A stretch of DNA of 64,000 bases from Chenopodium formosanum (Eukaryota > Streptophyta > Magnoliopsida > Caryophyllales > Amaranthaceae), in the NCBI GenBank assembly GCA_024500155.1, contig CM044874.1:8137001-8201000 (forward strand), given 5' to 3'. Position numbers and translations under genes: made by a program. Within the stretch, counting starts at the first letter, position 1. Every line of letters begins with the position of its first letter. Shown here in pieces: positions 1 to 10,954 of the stretch. The notes beneath the pieces were generated by a model that saw only the letters and a list, made by a program, of their open reading frames with translations, was not told the DNA's origin and made no database searches.

Positions 1-37
1 ACAGCAGATGTAGATTCAAAGAAATCATACACCATCC
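1..37 (-). other. Possible downstream exon of the broken gene, cut by the window edge
   Basis: On the minus strand an ATCCATAG acceptor is followed by an open stretch reading WMVYDFFESTSA up to the window edge. It could be the next exon of the pseudogene at 284-5350, because the acidic exon alone is an unlikely C-terminus. The stretch is short and unverified. Confidence 0.25.
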
Positions 38-841
38 ACTATGGATTGATTAATATATACTTTTGTTAACAACTTACTTTCAATTGTTTTTTTTTTTTTG
101 GGTGTTGCTTTCTTTATAAGTGTTGGCTGATTTTCTTCAACAACAGTATGCTTTAGGATACTTTTGTTTCACTTCATTCTTCTCTTGTTCCTTTTCTTTT
201 TTCTTTTTATCCTGTTCCTTCTATTGTTCCTTTTCATTCTTCTATTTCTCCTTCTCATCTTCCTTTTTCTCTTTTTTCTTCTCTTATTCATTCAATTGTT
301 CCTCTTCATTTTGTTCCTTCTCCTCTTTGTTTTCATCCTCTTCTTTTTCCTCATCTTTTTCGGAATCTTTATTATCTAGATTTATTTCCTCCTCTTTTTC
401 AGAATCTTCATTTTCATCATCTAGATCCTTTTCATCCTCTTTTTCAGAATCCTCTTTTTCATAATCTTCATTTTCGTCATCTAGATTGACAGTTTTATGA
501 TTATCTGCATCCTCTTGATTATCTCCATCCGTTTCAGGATCAGAATTAGATTTTTTATGATGCTCCTCCCATGTTGACATAAACACATTAATTACATCTT
601 TCAAATCATCATAAAGATTTACTATTTCATCCATAGCTCTTTGTACTTTAGGGCCTTCCATCAGCCTTCGTGCTTCAGAAAACATTTGAGAATTTGATGT
701 AGACACATTCAGTTATTGCTTTTTCATCTTCTCTGTTAAGCAAGTTATACGCTCAGCATGTGACATTGCAAAGAGTGTTGGATCTCTAGCCAATAAATGT
801 AGTTCTTCTTCAATTTCCTTCAAAATAAATAACAAAAATTC

Positions 842-1905
842 ATTATTACAATATTTTTTTAACACAAATACTATTTACTTTCAAAGTTAATTTGCTTACT
901 TTTCAGTGTACATTATTTACTTTATATTTATCATTTAATAAACATTATTACTACTAGAAACAGAGCAATTAAATACAGTTAAAAAGGCAGATCATTAAAG
1001 ATATAGTGTTATTATCAAGATATTCAACAGAGTCAAATGCTAGTCATCAACAATCTCCAACTTTTACAAGATAAGAACTTTATCCAACATCACAAATACA
1101 TTATCGCTTTCTGTGATCATAGACTTTGAAGCAATTAGAATTTAGAAGAAGTGATGCATACACTTCAACAAAAATGAAAGCTAATAGCTAGCATAAGTTG
1201 CCAAACAATTTCAGATTATAAACACGATAGACAAAATACATGCCATATCTAACTACCTACATGGATACATTAACCTAACAGGCTTACAATACTCAGCATC
1301 AGCATTAAGTTGCTTGTTTAGCTAGATAGTGCTCCCTTTATGCACTGGTCCCAGCATTGGCATATATGTACAGGTAGCATGTCTAATGTACTGGACTCAG
1401 CATTTGCATATCATCCCTGGTAGCATGTCATATCCTTCACAAAGTTTCCACTGAACAGAGGCAAGGCTGAGTTAAACCAACTGAGATTGCCATAAACAAC
1501 CACCATACATCCATTTTCTATCAAATTGAGTTTGTTCCTATTTTGTTTTTCCAAGAAAATATGCTGGAAAATTAATATCTCTAGACTTGCTGGTTGAAGG
1601 ATGATTATCATGAAGTGCAGATTTACTAACTACTAAGCATCTGTAACATCAGTTGGCGAAGAACTAGAAGCATACTACTATATAAAAGTTATGGCAAAAT
1701 TTAGGCCTTTACCAAATAGGTACAATCAAGATTACTTCAATTCCTCCTTCATGCACTTTAAGAAAGCCTAATATTAATACAATATTTTTGAACCCAAATT
1801 CTATTTACTTTTAAAGTTAATTTGTTTACTTTTCAGTGTACATTATTTACTTTATTTTATTATTTACTAAACGTTATAACTACTAGAAGAAGAGCAATTA
1901 AATAT
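842..1905. repeat. Intronic direct duplication of about 130 bp
   Basis: About 842-982 and about 1778-1903 are similar direct repeats. Both read ACAATATTTTT, then TTTCAGTGTACATTATTTAC, then ACTACTAGAAnnAGAGCAAT. The copies differ by several substitutions and small indels. The 800 bp between them carry a weak internal duplication near 1330-1430 (CAGCATTGGCATAT / CAGCATTTGCATAT). The whole stretch lies in the intron between the two last recognisable exons of the broken gene. Confidence 0.6.
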
Positions 1906-2182
1906 AATAAAAGTAAACAAACATGAAATAAAAGTAAAGACATTTCATTTTAAAGTAAAGTAAATACAAGAAATCATTGGAAGTTATAAAAAATTACTCA
2001 CATCTTTTGCAGCATCGTGTATTTCACTATCTGTCATGACACCTTCTGGTAGGTTGAATGACACTAATCTTCTTTCTCTGTCAGCAAAGTTTCTATAAGC
2101 ATTCTCAATTACATCTCCCAAATATATTTGCTAACCTACTTTTCTAGAAACTGGATAGACATCCTTTTAGAGTTCTCCTTGA

Positions 2183-3599
2183 CACAACTAGAAATTAGGC
2201 GATTTTCGACGGAATTTTCCCGTCGGAAACACTATGATTTCCGTCGAAAATATGGTTTCCGACGGAATTCCGTCGGAAACATTCTCAGAAAAGCGTTTGT
2301 AGGAAAATCAGCCTTTTCCGACGGAATTCATCATTCCTCGGAAGAAGTTTTTCCGGCCCGAAAAAATCCGACGCACACAAATTCTTCGGAAGCTTACGAC
2401 GGAAATTCCGTCGGAAATCCCTGCCAAAAAAATAAAAATAAACACCCCACCAACAGACGCCCCACCACCAACCGCCACTATAGACACCACCACCATAACA
2501 AAAAAACCCTTTAGTTTCTCCTCACAACACCCACCACCGCCGTAGCCCACCACCTGACCCGAAAATCCCTAGATTTACACTCCTAACCCTAAACCCACCA
2601 CCACCTTAACCCTAAACCCACCACCACCTTAGCCCTAAAGCCACCACCACCACTTTACCCCTAAACCCACCACCACCTTTACCAAACAATCCCGAAATCC
2701 ACCCACCTGAAAACCAAAACCACAACCACCCGAAAATCACAACACAACAATTAATTTAACAAAAAAATCCTGAAAAAAAAAATTAAGAATAAGAAAACAT
2801 ACCTTGTAAATCGAAAATTGCCTTAATTTTCAACTCGAATTTGGTTTAAAACGGCCAAATTCAACCATGAAAACTCTAGATCTAGAGTTTTCATGGTCGA
2901 ATTTGACCATAAAACCTTTTATTTTTGTCAAATTTCGCAAATATTGTGACGAAAACCACTTATTCGGCCATGAAAACCACCAATTCGACCATGAAACCCA
3001 CTAATTCGTCCATGAATACCACTGATTTGAATTTGAGAGGTGTTAATTTTGAAAGAGGATAAGAGGAGAGAAGGGAAAATAGCGAGAAAGAAAGAAGAAA
3101 AGGAAGGAGAAGAGGAGATAGAAAGACGAAGGAGGAAGGAGAAGGACATAGGAGGAAAGAGGAAGGAGAAGGAGGAAAGAGAAAGAGGAGAGAGGGAGGA
3201 GGAAGAAAGAGAAAGAAGGAAAAATAATAAAAGGAAATAAACGGTGCCTCCTTATAACAAATTAGGGTTCCGTTTTTTTTATAAAAAAAATAATATTTTA
3301 ATATTTCGACTGAAAAATCCGTCGGAAAACATGTGTTTTCCGACGGATTTTAATTCAATCGGAAAACACTCATTTTTCGACGGATTTTAATTCCGACGGA
3401 TAAGTTTACGACGGAACTTAAATTTGTCGTAAACCTATTTTCCAACGGATTTATGTTCCGTTGGAAATTTCCGACGAATTTGATGAATTTGTCGGAAATA
3501 TCCAACGGACTATAAATCTGTCGGAAAATTAAGTGTTTCCGACGGAATTTCGTGTCCATCGAAACAAATCCGTTGGAAATAAGCTATTTTCTAGTAGTG
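2183..3599. mobile_element. CACTA-1: non-autonomous CACTA-type (En/Spm) element inside an exon
   Basis: The right end read inward is CACTACTAGAAAATAGC and the left end is CACAACTAGAAATTAGG, which are CACTA-superfamily terminal repeats. Both subterminal regions are packed with direct and inverted CCGACGGAATT / AATTCCGTCGG motifs, the usual subterminal binding-site layout of En/Spm elements. No transposase is encoded; open frames inside are fortuitous. The 1417-bp element interrupts the exon between the HWSDEKVRERI and ENAYRNFADRERR parts of the host protein. The flanking trinucleotides are TGA and TAC, so a clean 3-bp duplication is not preserved. Confidence 0.8.
2853..2908. repeat. 56-bp near-perfect palindrome inside CACTA-1
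   Basis: The palindrome is centred on AGATCT at 2878-2883. Its arms read CCATGAAAACTCTAGA / TCTAGAGTTTTCATGG and continue outward with few mismatches. An almost identical 56-bp palindrome lies in CACTA-2 at 53691-53746. Confidence 0.85.
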
Positions 3600-5580
3600 T
3601 ACGATGCCTTGCTTCACTTGCAATTCTTTCTCTGACTTTCTCATCTGACCAATGCTTGAAGGGCAATGTTGTTGGTTCAGGCTGCCCTTTGAATGCAAGA
3701 TGATGAAAGTAGACAAGTTGTAGAATCAGGACACATCCACTGATTCCTATTCTCAATTCCTTATGTATGTTGTTCTTGAAGCTCCCCACTGCTTTGCACA
3801 GGTTATTCGGTACATAACCACACCAATCCAGGTTATGTATGTATCTCATTTACATTGTCTGCATAGCTGATTATCTTTTAATCTATCACTCTATTTGCAA
3901 CATGGGCCAAGAATGTGTTGCAAACATACATCACAAAGAATCTTTTAAAATCCTCCCCTCCTTCCTTTAGAGTCTTCAATTTGTTCTCCAAATTATTCAC
4001 AAAGATGTCATCAGTTTCTGGAATTCCTAGCTTCTTCTTCCATTCCTTTTGAATCAACATGTGTGCTATAGGTTGCTTCCTTAGCTGATAAGTCACCTTG
4101 TTCTCAGTTACATGTGGAAGCAAGAAAATATCTTGAACATCATAGGAACTAACAGAAAACTCCTTCACCAAGTCAATCTTGAACATACAGCTGTTTTCAT
4201 TGAAATGATGACAAAGCCATGGAAGCATCTTTGTTAAAAATCTTGTCAACTTTAGTTCAAGCAAGCCTCCAAAACCAACTCTTATTACATCTGATTTTGT
4301 CTCTCACTGAAATCTTTGATCAAATAAAAAATTGCATTGGGTCTGTAGTGTGTTCTTTAGATTTCCAGATTACCATCATCATCATCACTTCCATCTTTAA
4401 CCTCAAAAACTTCATGTACCTCCTTATCAAAAATGTCAAGCTTCATTTTCTTCTTTAAATGAACTTTTTCCTTTTTTATGTCTTCTTCTGATGATCCATC
4501 AGATTCCTCATTCTGATCTTCTTCTGGTTCATAATTGCTATCTTTAACTTCAGCTTTTGTTCTTTTCTTTGTTCCTATAATTTGTTAAACTAGAAGATAT
4601 TAAAATATTTACTTTTAAAATTAGTATATTCAAGAACAAATAATCTAATTCACAGCATATCAATCTAAGTTAAGATCCTAATACAATAAATTTTAATAAA
4701 CTTTCTGAAGGTTCTAGCTTAGTTCCTTAAGCCTTATTCTCTTTATCAATAATTGCTTTATTGAAATCCTTTGAAGTGTAGAACCTAATATAGTTAAGTA
4801 CAAACATAAGAAATTAAAAAAAAAACAAAAACAAAAACAAAAAACATGTTAAATAGCTTTAAAAACATACATATGTACCTTATAATCATTTTTATTTACT
4901 TTATTAAACTTATCAATTACTTTTATGATCAATCATGTATTCATATTATTTATATTAACATCATAGACTTATAAAGGTAAGTAGTTTACTTTATAACTGT
5001 TTCTATTTACTTTATAAAATGAATCATTTACTTTATAAATTTAATACAGAACATATGAATCTAACTTTAGATTCAAATTTAATAAACTTTACTTTATAAC
5101 TTTATAAATGTTTTTATTTACTATATCAAATAATTATTGTACTTCAAGATCTTATACCTTTAATTGGAGATTACTTTGAATTTGCTGCTTTCTTTGAAGA
5201 TTTCTTCTGTGCTGCAGGAACTTTCAATGATGCAGGAGATTTCTTGGCTGCAGGAGCTTTTTTTCTTGCAGCAACCTTCTTTGCTGCAGGTTTTTCCTTT
5301 GCTTCAACTTTTTGTGTTGGAGGTTTTTTTGCAACATTTTTCTTTGTCATTTTAATCTGTTTGCAATTCAAACAAAAATGAATCATACTTTCAAACTATA
5401 GGTATTTTCAAACTCTAGGTTTAGCAATTATACACAAGCCATAATACAAAGTCACATCAATTTATTGATTTATACACAAGCCATAATAGCTACTGATCTC
5501 ACAGTAATCCATTAACATTTAATCAATTTAAAGTAACTTTTATCCAATTTCTAACTACTTGTAAAAATAATCCACTCAAA

Positions 5581-5963
5581 ACTATAGAAACTCAAAACAA
5601 ACTACTCCAAACATATGATTTTATTTTGTTGACTTTTAATTATTTTTTAGCAAAGTAGAAGCAAGTCAGGGAAGGGCAGCAGCACCCTTGGCATAACTTA
5701 TTATCTATTATAAATCTCATGTGTTCTGTTTACTTTTAACAACAAATGATGGCTAAACTGATTCTTAGTAAAACTAGGGCTCACAATGATAACATATTGG
5801 AAAACTTAAAATCAAACATTTCATGAAAGATTCTTATAATTTCAACCATTGATAAATTAATAAATCATACCAAACAATTTAACCATCAAATTTTACCATA
5901 GAAACTCAAAACAAACTACTCCAAACATATGATTTTATTTTCTTGACTTTTAATTATATTTTA
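5581..5963. repeat. Direct repeat of about 65 bp
   Basis: 5581-5648 and 5896-5963 share ATAGAAACTCAAAACAAACT and then CCAAACATATGATTTTATTT with few changes, 315 bp apart. No terminal repeats or genes are visible around them. The rest of 5400-6170 is AT-rich and holds nothing I recognise. Confidence 0.6.
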
Positions 5964-6170
5964 TCAACTTTTATTTGATTTCTTTTACCTATTATCAACA
6001 ATTACTCATAAGTTAACCCAAATTACTCTAAATTAGTAGCAATAGAAGTAAAATTACTAAAATTCATAAATAAAACAAATCTAAAGTTTTACGAATATTA
6101 TTCAAAAAAACTTTGTTATAATTTTATACCAAACTTTGTGAAAAAATTGATATAAATTTATTAAAATTCG

Positions 6171-6172
<2 letters not shown>

Positions 6173-6241
<69 letters not shown>
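6173..6241. repeat. (AT)n microsatellite
   Basis: Uninterrupted TA dinucleotide run of about 69 bp in AT-rich DNA. Confidence 0.97.
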
Positions 6242-6246
<5 letters not shown>

Positions 6247-6754
6247 CCTTTGATTCAACTTCGAATTAGTTTCTAATGAATTTTAAACTTAAATACAACA
6301 AATTTAAACAAAAACGATAAATAAATCAAACATAATTTGAACAAAAACAAACGAAATTGAGAAAATACCTGATTATGATAAAAATCGAACTTAAACATAC
6401 CAAAATTGAACTTCGAACTACTTCGATTCAACTTCTGCTACTTCAAATTTAACATATTCAAGCAAAAAACACAAAAAAGTAATAAATTGTATCAAAATTA
6501 GACGAAAGAGTATGAACTTCAAAGTTTTGATGTAATACCTTATATTCGCCAATTTTTGCACATTTTCAAATTTTTTTGTTCTGAAACTGAAAAATGTAGA
6601 CACTAGAACTTAAAATTGTGATTATGTAGCGAAATTAAGGAGTTAAATTGACGGTTATGGCGGTTTTTTGAAGGATTTGAGTAGTTCAAAATGGCGAAGA
6701 AGAGAGAGAGAGAGAAACCGCGCCTGAATTTTCGTGCTCATTTAATTTGTCTGA

Positions 6755-6845
6755 ATTAATTTAGGCTGTTAGATCACGCGCCTATTGTTTCTGACCTGAT
6801 GGTTTGGATCGGATTAGTTCCTAGTTCCTATTATAAGATTGGTTT
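6755..6845. mobile_element. Solitary end of the MITE family seen at 7634-7982
   Basis: The segment reads GGATTAGTTCCTAGTTCCTA, closely like the terminal arm of the TIR element at 7634-7982. No convincing partner end was found upstream, so it is probably a truncated copy. 6242-6755 is AT-rich with a short (GA)n run near 6705 and no supported gene. Confidence 0.4.
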
Positions 6846-7035
6846 AACCGTACCAAACCGTTACGGTTCAGACAAAACTGTGTACATCCCTAATTCATAC
6901 TCCATCCGTTTTGGAATACTCGTGATTCCAGGTGTTGTACAAAGTTTTAGAAAATTTATAGGGTGTAGTCCAAATTACAATTTTATAATATAAAGTATAG
7001 TAAGTAGAAATATACTTCCTCCATGTTTTTAAATA

Positions 7036-7125
7036 TTACCTCCGTTACATATTATTTGCAACGATTTGACATAAAGTAGAGAGGAAAAATGTCTAATCGT
7101 TGCAAATAATATGTAACGGAGGTAG
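7036..7125. mobile_element. Stowaway-like MITE, 90 bp
   Basis: An almost perfect hairpin: TTACCTCCGTTACATATTAT... pairs with ...ATGTAACGGAGGTAG over about 31 bp around a 28-nt loop. TA lies on both sides, as expected for a Tc1/mariner-type MITE. Relatives occur at 33180-33275, 37866-37952 and as the host of CACTA-3. Confidence 0.85.
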
Positions 7126-7559
7126 TATATAACTTCTCTTTTATGGGTGCTTTTTTAAACACGTCAATCCTATGTTTGATAACTTTATACTATATTTAAT
7201 TATTTATCTCCCTTACTTTAAACACCACTCAAATTATTTTATGATTTGTCTCTTCCATGGTCCCCACTTAAATATTAAAAATATTTATTACTCTCTCGCA
7301 TATTTTCTCTTTCATGGCTCTCATCTTACTTTTACTATAATAAATTATTCATACACTCGCAATATTATATTACCTTCCTGAAAAAGAGGGAGTATTTAAT
7401 TGTTAGTAGGAGAGAATGATAATTTTAAAAAAATAAAAAAAAAATAAAAAAAAAAAAAAAAAGTAAGGTAAGTTGGGTTGACAAGAGAAATAAATAATAA
7501 AATAGTAGTGGATCCTTATAAAAAAAAATTGCAATTATTATGAAACGATGCAAAAAAGG

Positions 7560-7561
<2 letters not shown>

Positions 7562-7627
<66 letters not shown>
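7562..7627. repeat. (AT)n microsatellite
   Basis: TA dinucleotide run of about 66 bp immediately left of the TIR element at 7634-7982. Confidence 0.97.
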
Positions 7628-7633
<6 letters not shown>

Positions 7634-7979
7634 GAGAACCAAGGCTAAAATAAGAACTAGGAACTAATCTAGGCCCTTAGATCATGTTAATCGGATGACT
7701 CACATGCTTCCCGTATCATTAATGACATTTTTGTAATATTTTAACTTTATAAAGTAGTTTACAGTTTCATTTCTCAAAAGTAAATGAAAATTTAGTAAAA
7801 GTAAATGAAATCAGTCTTAAAGTAAATGAAATTGCCTTAAAAGTTAAAGAAACTGGAAAAAAGTTTGAAAACAGCGAAATTACGAGAATGTCATTAATGA
7901 GAGCGGGTGCAATGTGAGCCATTAGATGGAGTGCGATCAATGGCTGAGATTAGTTCCTAGTTCCTATTATTCACCTTGG

Positions 7980-7982
<3 letters not shown>
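7634..7982. mobile_element. TIR MITE between two (AT)n tracts
   Basis: The left end GAGAACCAAGGCTAAAATAA, then AACTAGGAACTAATCT, is matched inverted at the right end (AGATTAGTTCCTAGTTCCTA, then CCTTGGTTC), giving terminal repeats of about 40 bp. The inside is non-coding with repeated AAAGTAAATGAAA motifs. Long TA runs flank both ends, so the target duplication cannot be read. The superfamily is uncertain. Confidence 0.7.
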
Positions 7983-8076
<94 letters not shown>

Positions 8077-8081
8077 GAGAA
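7983..8081. repeat. (AT)n-(GA)n compound microsatellite
   Basis: TA run to about 8033, then GA run to about 8081 with one GGGA interruption. A long A-rich tract follows at 8127-8164. Confidence 0.95.
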
Positions 8082-8525
8082 ATTATATATAAAAAAAAGT
8101 CTTTTCAATTATTATAAAACAGATGAAAAAAAAAAAAATTAAAAAAAAAAAAAAAAAAAAAAAAGTGTTGCAATTATTACGAAACATGGAGTATTTATAA
8201 AGTCCACAGAGTGATGATCAATATTGTAATGATTACCAAAAACCCAAATTTTGGGCTAGTTGCTTGTTAATCTACCAACTCAAATCTCTGCTCTTGGTTG
8301 AAGAATATATAAACTCTTAAAAACCATGTCAAGCCCAATCAGCAAAATATAAACGGCCTGCTATGGTAACCGAACTATTGGTTACTTACCCCAATAGATA
8401 ACCCATTTTTTGTTTGGGCCGAAAAATAAGCACAACCCATTCAGCCATTCTAGTTGTATATCCGTGCCACTTGATATTTCTTTTCTTTGTCAAAAAAAGT
8501 AGTGAAATGAAATAAAATCCACAGG

Positions 8526-9550
8526 TTTTTCTGTGCGGCAAGTCACATGTTGCGGCAAGGATTACTTGTTGGGTGTTACTTGTATTCTAGGGTTATTTGT
8601 ATTCTGGGGTTACTTATATGGGTTACTTGTAGGGTGATACACTGATACTTGTATTATAAGGTTACTTGTATGGATTACTTACTTACTTGTCTGGGTTATT
8701 ATGAAGTTACTTGTATGGGTTACTTGTATCGTGGGTTACTTGTATCGTGTGGTTACTTGTAGGTGTTACTTGTATTCCGAGTAACTCTAACAAATAACTT
8801 TAAACCAAAACCTCATACCAAATCAGTAACACCCTACAAGTAATAACCCCAAAATACAAGTAACCCCTGACAAAACCATTAAGGGGGCGTTTGGTTCACG
8901 AAATATAGGTATGAGGTATGAGTTTAGAATGACTAAAACTCATACCATATGTTTGGTTATCAAAAATATGAATTTCAAACCCATACCTCAAACCCATGAG
9001 GTATGGGGTTTAGAAACCTTGGGGGGAAGGTGGGTTTGGCTCATTCCATTCCCTTAGGTATCAAATATAAGGAGAAAATAGTGAGATATTTCATTCCAGA
9101 ATTAAACCAAACACATGGTATTAAGTATCAAGTTCCAACCCGATACCACCTTAACCCCATTCCTGATTCCAACCCCATACCACTCTGTGAACCAAACGCC
9201 TCCTAACACCTTACAAGTAACCCCTGACCAAAACCACTAACACCCATACTAGTAACCCCAAAATACAAGTAAAACCTACAAGTCACCTATGACAAAACCA
9301 GTAACACCCTACAAGTAACCCCTGACCAAAACCAGTAACACCCATACTAGTAGCCCCAAAATACAAGTAACACCTACAAGTCACCCATGACAAAACCAGT
9401 AACACCCTAAAAGTAACCCCTGACCAAAACCGATAACACTCATACAAGTAACCCTGTAATACAAGTAACACCTACAAGTAATCCCTCATAAAACTAGTAA
9501 CACCTTACAAGTAACTACTGCCGCACCATGTGGCCAGCCGCATACAAAAA
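8526..9550. mobile_element. Foldback-type TIR element with tandemly repeated arms
   Basis: The ends are inverted: TGTGCGGCAAGTCACATGTT on the left pairs with a right end carrying TGCCGCACCATGTGGCCAGC, about 33 bp with a few mismatches. The left arm (8565-8790) is a degenerate array of GGGTTACTTGTA-type units. The right arm (8820-9520) is the inverse, TACAAGTAACACC-type units. A Tourist-like MITE sits inside. No transposase is visible. It resembles foldback or Mutator-like non-autonomous elements. Confidence 0.7.
8883..9203. mobile_element. Tourist-like (PIF/Harbinger) MITE nested in the foldback element
   Basis: Terminal inverted repeat GGGGGCGTTTGGTTCAC / GTGAACCAAACGCCTCC, flanked on both sides by TAA, the 3-bp target typical of PIF/Harbinger. 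The inside repeats GGTATGAG and GGTATGGGG motifs, also in inverted form, and is non-coding. Confidence 0.85.
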
Positions 9551-10020
9551 TAATCATACTCGTACTATTTATTGCAAGGTATGAGACATGAGTCCCACAT
9601 CCGTCATAGGACAATATGCTCTCCTCCTCTGGCTTCTTCCAGGCCACCAACTCCGTGAGCCACCACTCCAAGCTCAGCTTTGATTCCATTGGTATAGGAT
9701 AATAGGAGAGCCAGAGCCACCCCAAAAACTAGCTCAAGGGAAGGAGAGTCCATTGTCCTATATAACCCGCATCAGCCCCCAATATGAACGATGTGAGATC
9801 CAAGTCCCATTACTCATAATGGACCGTCCTATAACACATACCTCCCCTACAACATATTTGTGCCACTTATAGGTGTTCATCTAATTTTCACTTTTATAAA
9901 TTTATCTAAATTAATTATATTGAAATTTTATTGGCAAATATTTATTATAGGAAACAAACTTCTCCATAAAGTTACTTGTAATTAAAAACTTATAAATAGT
10001 AAATTAGCATAACAACACTA
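9551..10020. other. Gene-free stretch, possible LTR remnant
   Basis: 9575-9850 is less AT-rich and holds GAGACATGAGTCCCACATCC near one end and a similar inverted pattern (GTGAGATCCAAGTCCCATTA) near the other, reminiscent of retrotransposon LTRs. No duplication or primer site was found. Open frames here have no recognisable domain. Confidence 0.25.
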
Positions 10021-10198
10021 TATTAAGGGCCTGTTCACATTTACTGAACTGAACTGAACTAATGGAGGTAAACCGAGCTGAAGTGATTAGAGCTGAACTG
10101 AATTGAATATTGTATAAGAGAAGGAAATTAAGAGCTAAACTGAACTGAACTAAAATGATTACAGCTGAAGTGAACTGAAATTAAGTTGAAGTGAACAG

Positions 10199-10814
10199 GC
10201 ATGTGGACACAGAAATTTTGTTAATTATTAGGTGTCAGATAATATCAAAAAAAAATATAAGACATTATCTTCAAAATCTCGTAGAATATTTGATAGATAA
10301 CTTGTTTACTACTCTATAACCCTCTATATAAAGAGGATCGTTTATAGGGTTTAATGAGGATAAGATGGATTAAGCCGACAAGGCCCCGTACTATAAACAA
10401 ATATCAAAATCCTAGCCCTTTGGAGAGAGGAATCAAGAGATCGATCTACGAGAGTTTTAACCCACAAATTATCAATAAAATAATTGTTCCCGTATATTTT
10501 TCTACCTCTTTAATTATATATTGCAGGTTTGAATTTTTATGGTTTACTAAAAATTCAAACTTACAATATATAATTAGCTAGGTAGAAAAATATGCGGGAA
10601 CAATTATTTTATTGATAATTTGTGAATTACAACTCTCGTAGATCTCTTGATTCCTCTCTCCAAAGGGTTAAGGTTTTAATATGTTTATAGTACGGGGCCT
10701 TGTTGGCTTAAATCCATACTATGTACCTGGTAGTACGGAGGAGATGGGGTCTTTGTGACTTGTTCCATCTGAGCTCATTAAACCCTAAATTCGACCCTCT
10801 TTATATAAAGTGTC

Positions 10815-10905
<91 letters not shown>

Positions 10906-10940
10906 ATATTAACACCTAATAATTAACAAAATTTTGGTAT
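10199..10940. mobile_element. Giant hairpin (foldback) element of about 0.74 kb
   Basis: The ends are inverted: AAATTTTGTTAATTATTAGG near 10213 pairs with CCTAATAATTAACAAAATTT near 10935. Inner arms 10326-10545 and 10556-10805 are complementary, for example GGCCCCGTACTATAAAC with GTTTATAGTACGGGGCC. The right arm carries an extra segment of about 57 bp (near 10717-10773), and a GT/AT microsatellite interrupts the right side. The hairpin centre is near 10540-10556. It is non-coding. Confidence 0.75.
10815..10901. repeat. (GT)n-(AT)n microsatellite
   Basis: A short GT run (10815-10826) followed by a TA run to 10901, inside the right arm of the hairpin element. Confidence 0.95.
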
Positions 10941-10954
10941 CAACAAGGCCCTAA

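Larger units (their letters stand above)
284..5350 (-). pseudogene. Disrupted plant-specific nuclear-type protein gene (Caryophyllales family with GFGGLL/DWCGYV motifs)
   Basis: Read on the minus strand. A Lys/Ala-rich start (MTKKNVAKKPPTQK) lies at 5350-5171, and a Lys/Glu/Asp-rich exon opens after a TATAG acceptor at 4574 and runs to about 4360. The conserved core follows from about 4305 to 3601: SDVIRVGFGGLLELKLTRFL, MLPWLCHHFNENSCMF, KTLKEGGEDFKRFFVMYV, then NLDWCGYVPN, GCVLILQLVYFHHLAFKG and HWSDEKVRERI. CACTA-1 interrupts the core. Coding resumes at 2182-2010 (ENAYRNFADRERRLVSFNLP, then a GT donor), and the last exon is about 820-284 (LARDPTLFAMSHAERI, then a very acidic tail). Core motif order matches a large uncharacterised family I recall from spinach, beet and quinoa, some members of which carry a C-terminal Ulp1 peptidase; none is visible here. 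Damage: a frame change near 3850-3880, an in-frame TAA near 709, another frame break near 2140, and the transposon. Exon borders are approximate. Confidence 0.6.
10027..10951. mobile_element. Tourist-like (TTCAG)n MITE split by a hairpin element
   Basis: The left end GGGCCTGTTCACATTTACTG follows TAA. The right end AACAAGGCCC is followed by TAA, giving a matching 3-bp target duplication at 10024-10026 and 10952-10954. The MITE body (10027-10198) consists of CTGAACTGAA pentamer arrays. The rest of the span is the foldback element at about 10199-10940 that landed near the right end. Confidence 0.7.

Noticed and set aside
120..464. Ser/Phe-rich frames on the + strand
   Set aside because: They are the antisense of the acidic Glu/Asp/Lys exon at 284-706, which matches the gene model better.
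2128..3240. Frames of 66-128 residues in and around CACTA-1
   Set aside because: They arise from subterminal repeats and purine-rich filler. No domain, and the region has clear transposon ends.
8565..9520. Telomere-like GGGTTA repeats
   Set aside because: The units are irregular (GGGTTACTTGTA and variants), not TTTAGGG arrays, and lie inside a TIR element.
7926..10906. Open frames of about 60 residues rich in Ile/Tyr alternation (7926-8117, 10721-10906; also 29846-30080)
   Set aside because: They are translations of TA and GA dinucleotide repeats and have no coding character.
10199..10940. Annotating the hairpin as a MIRNA gene
   Set aside because: Arm length, terminal repeats and position in a MITE fit a foldback transposon. 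Without small-RNA data a MIRNA call is unsupported.
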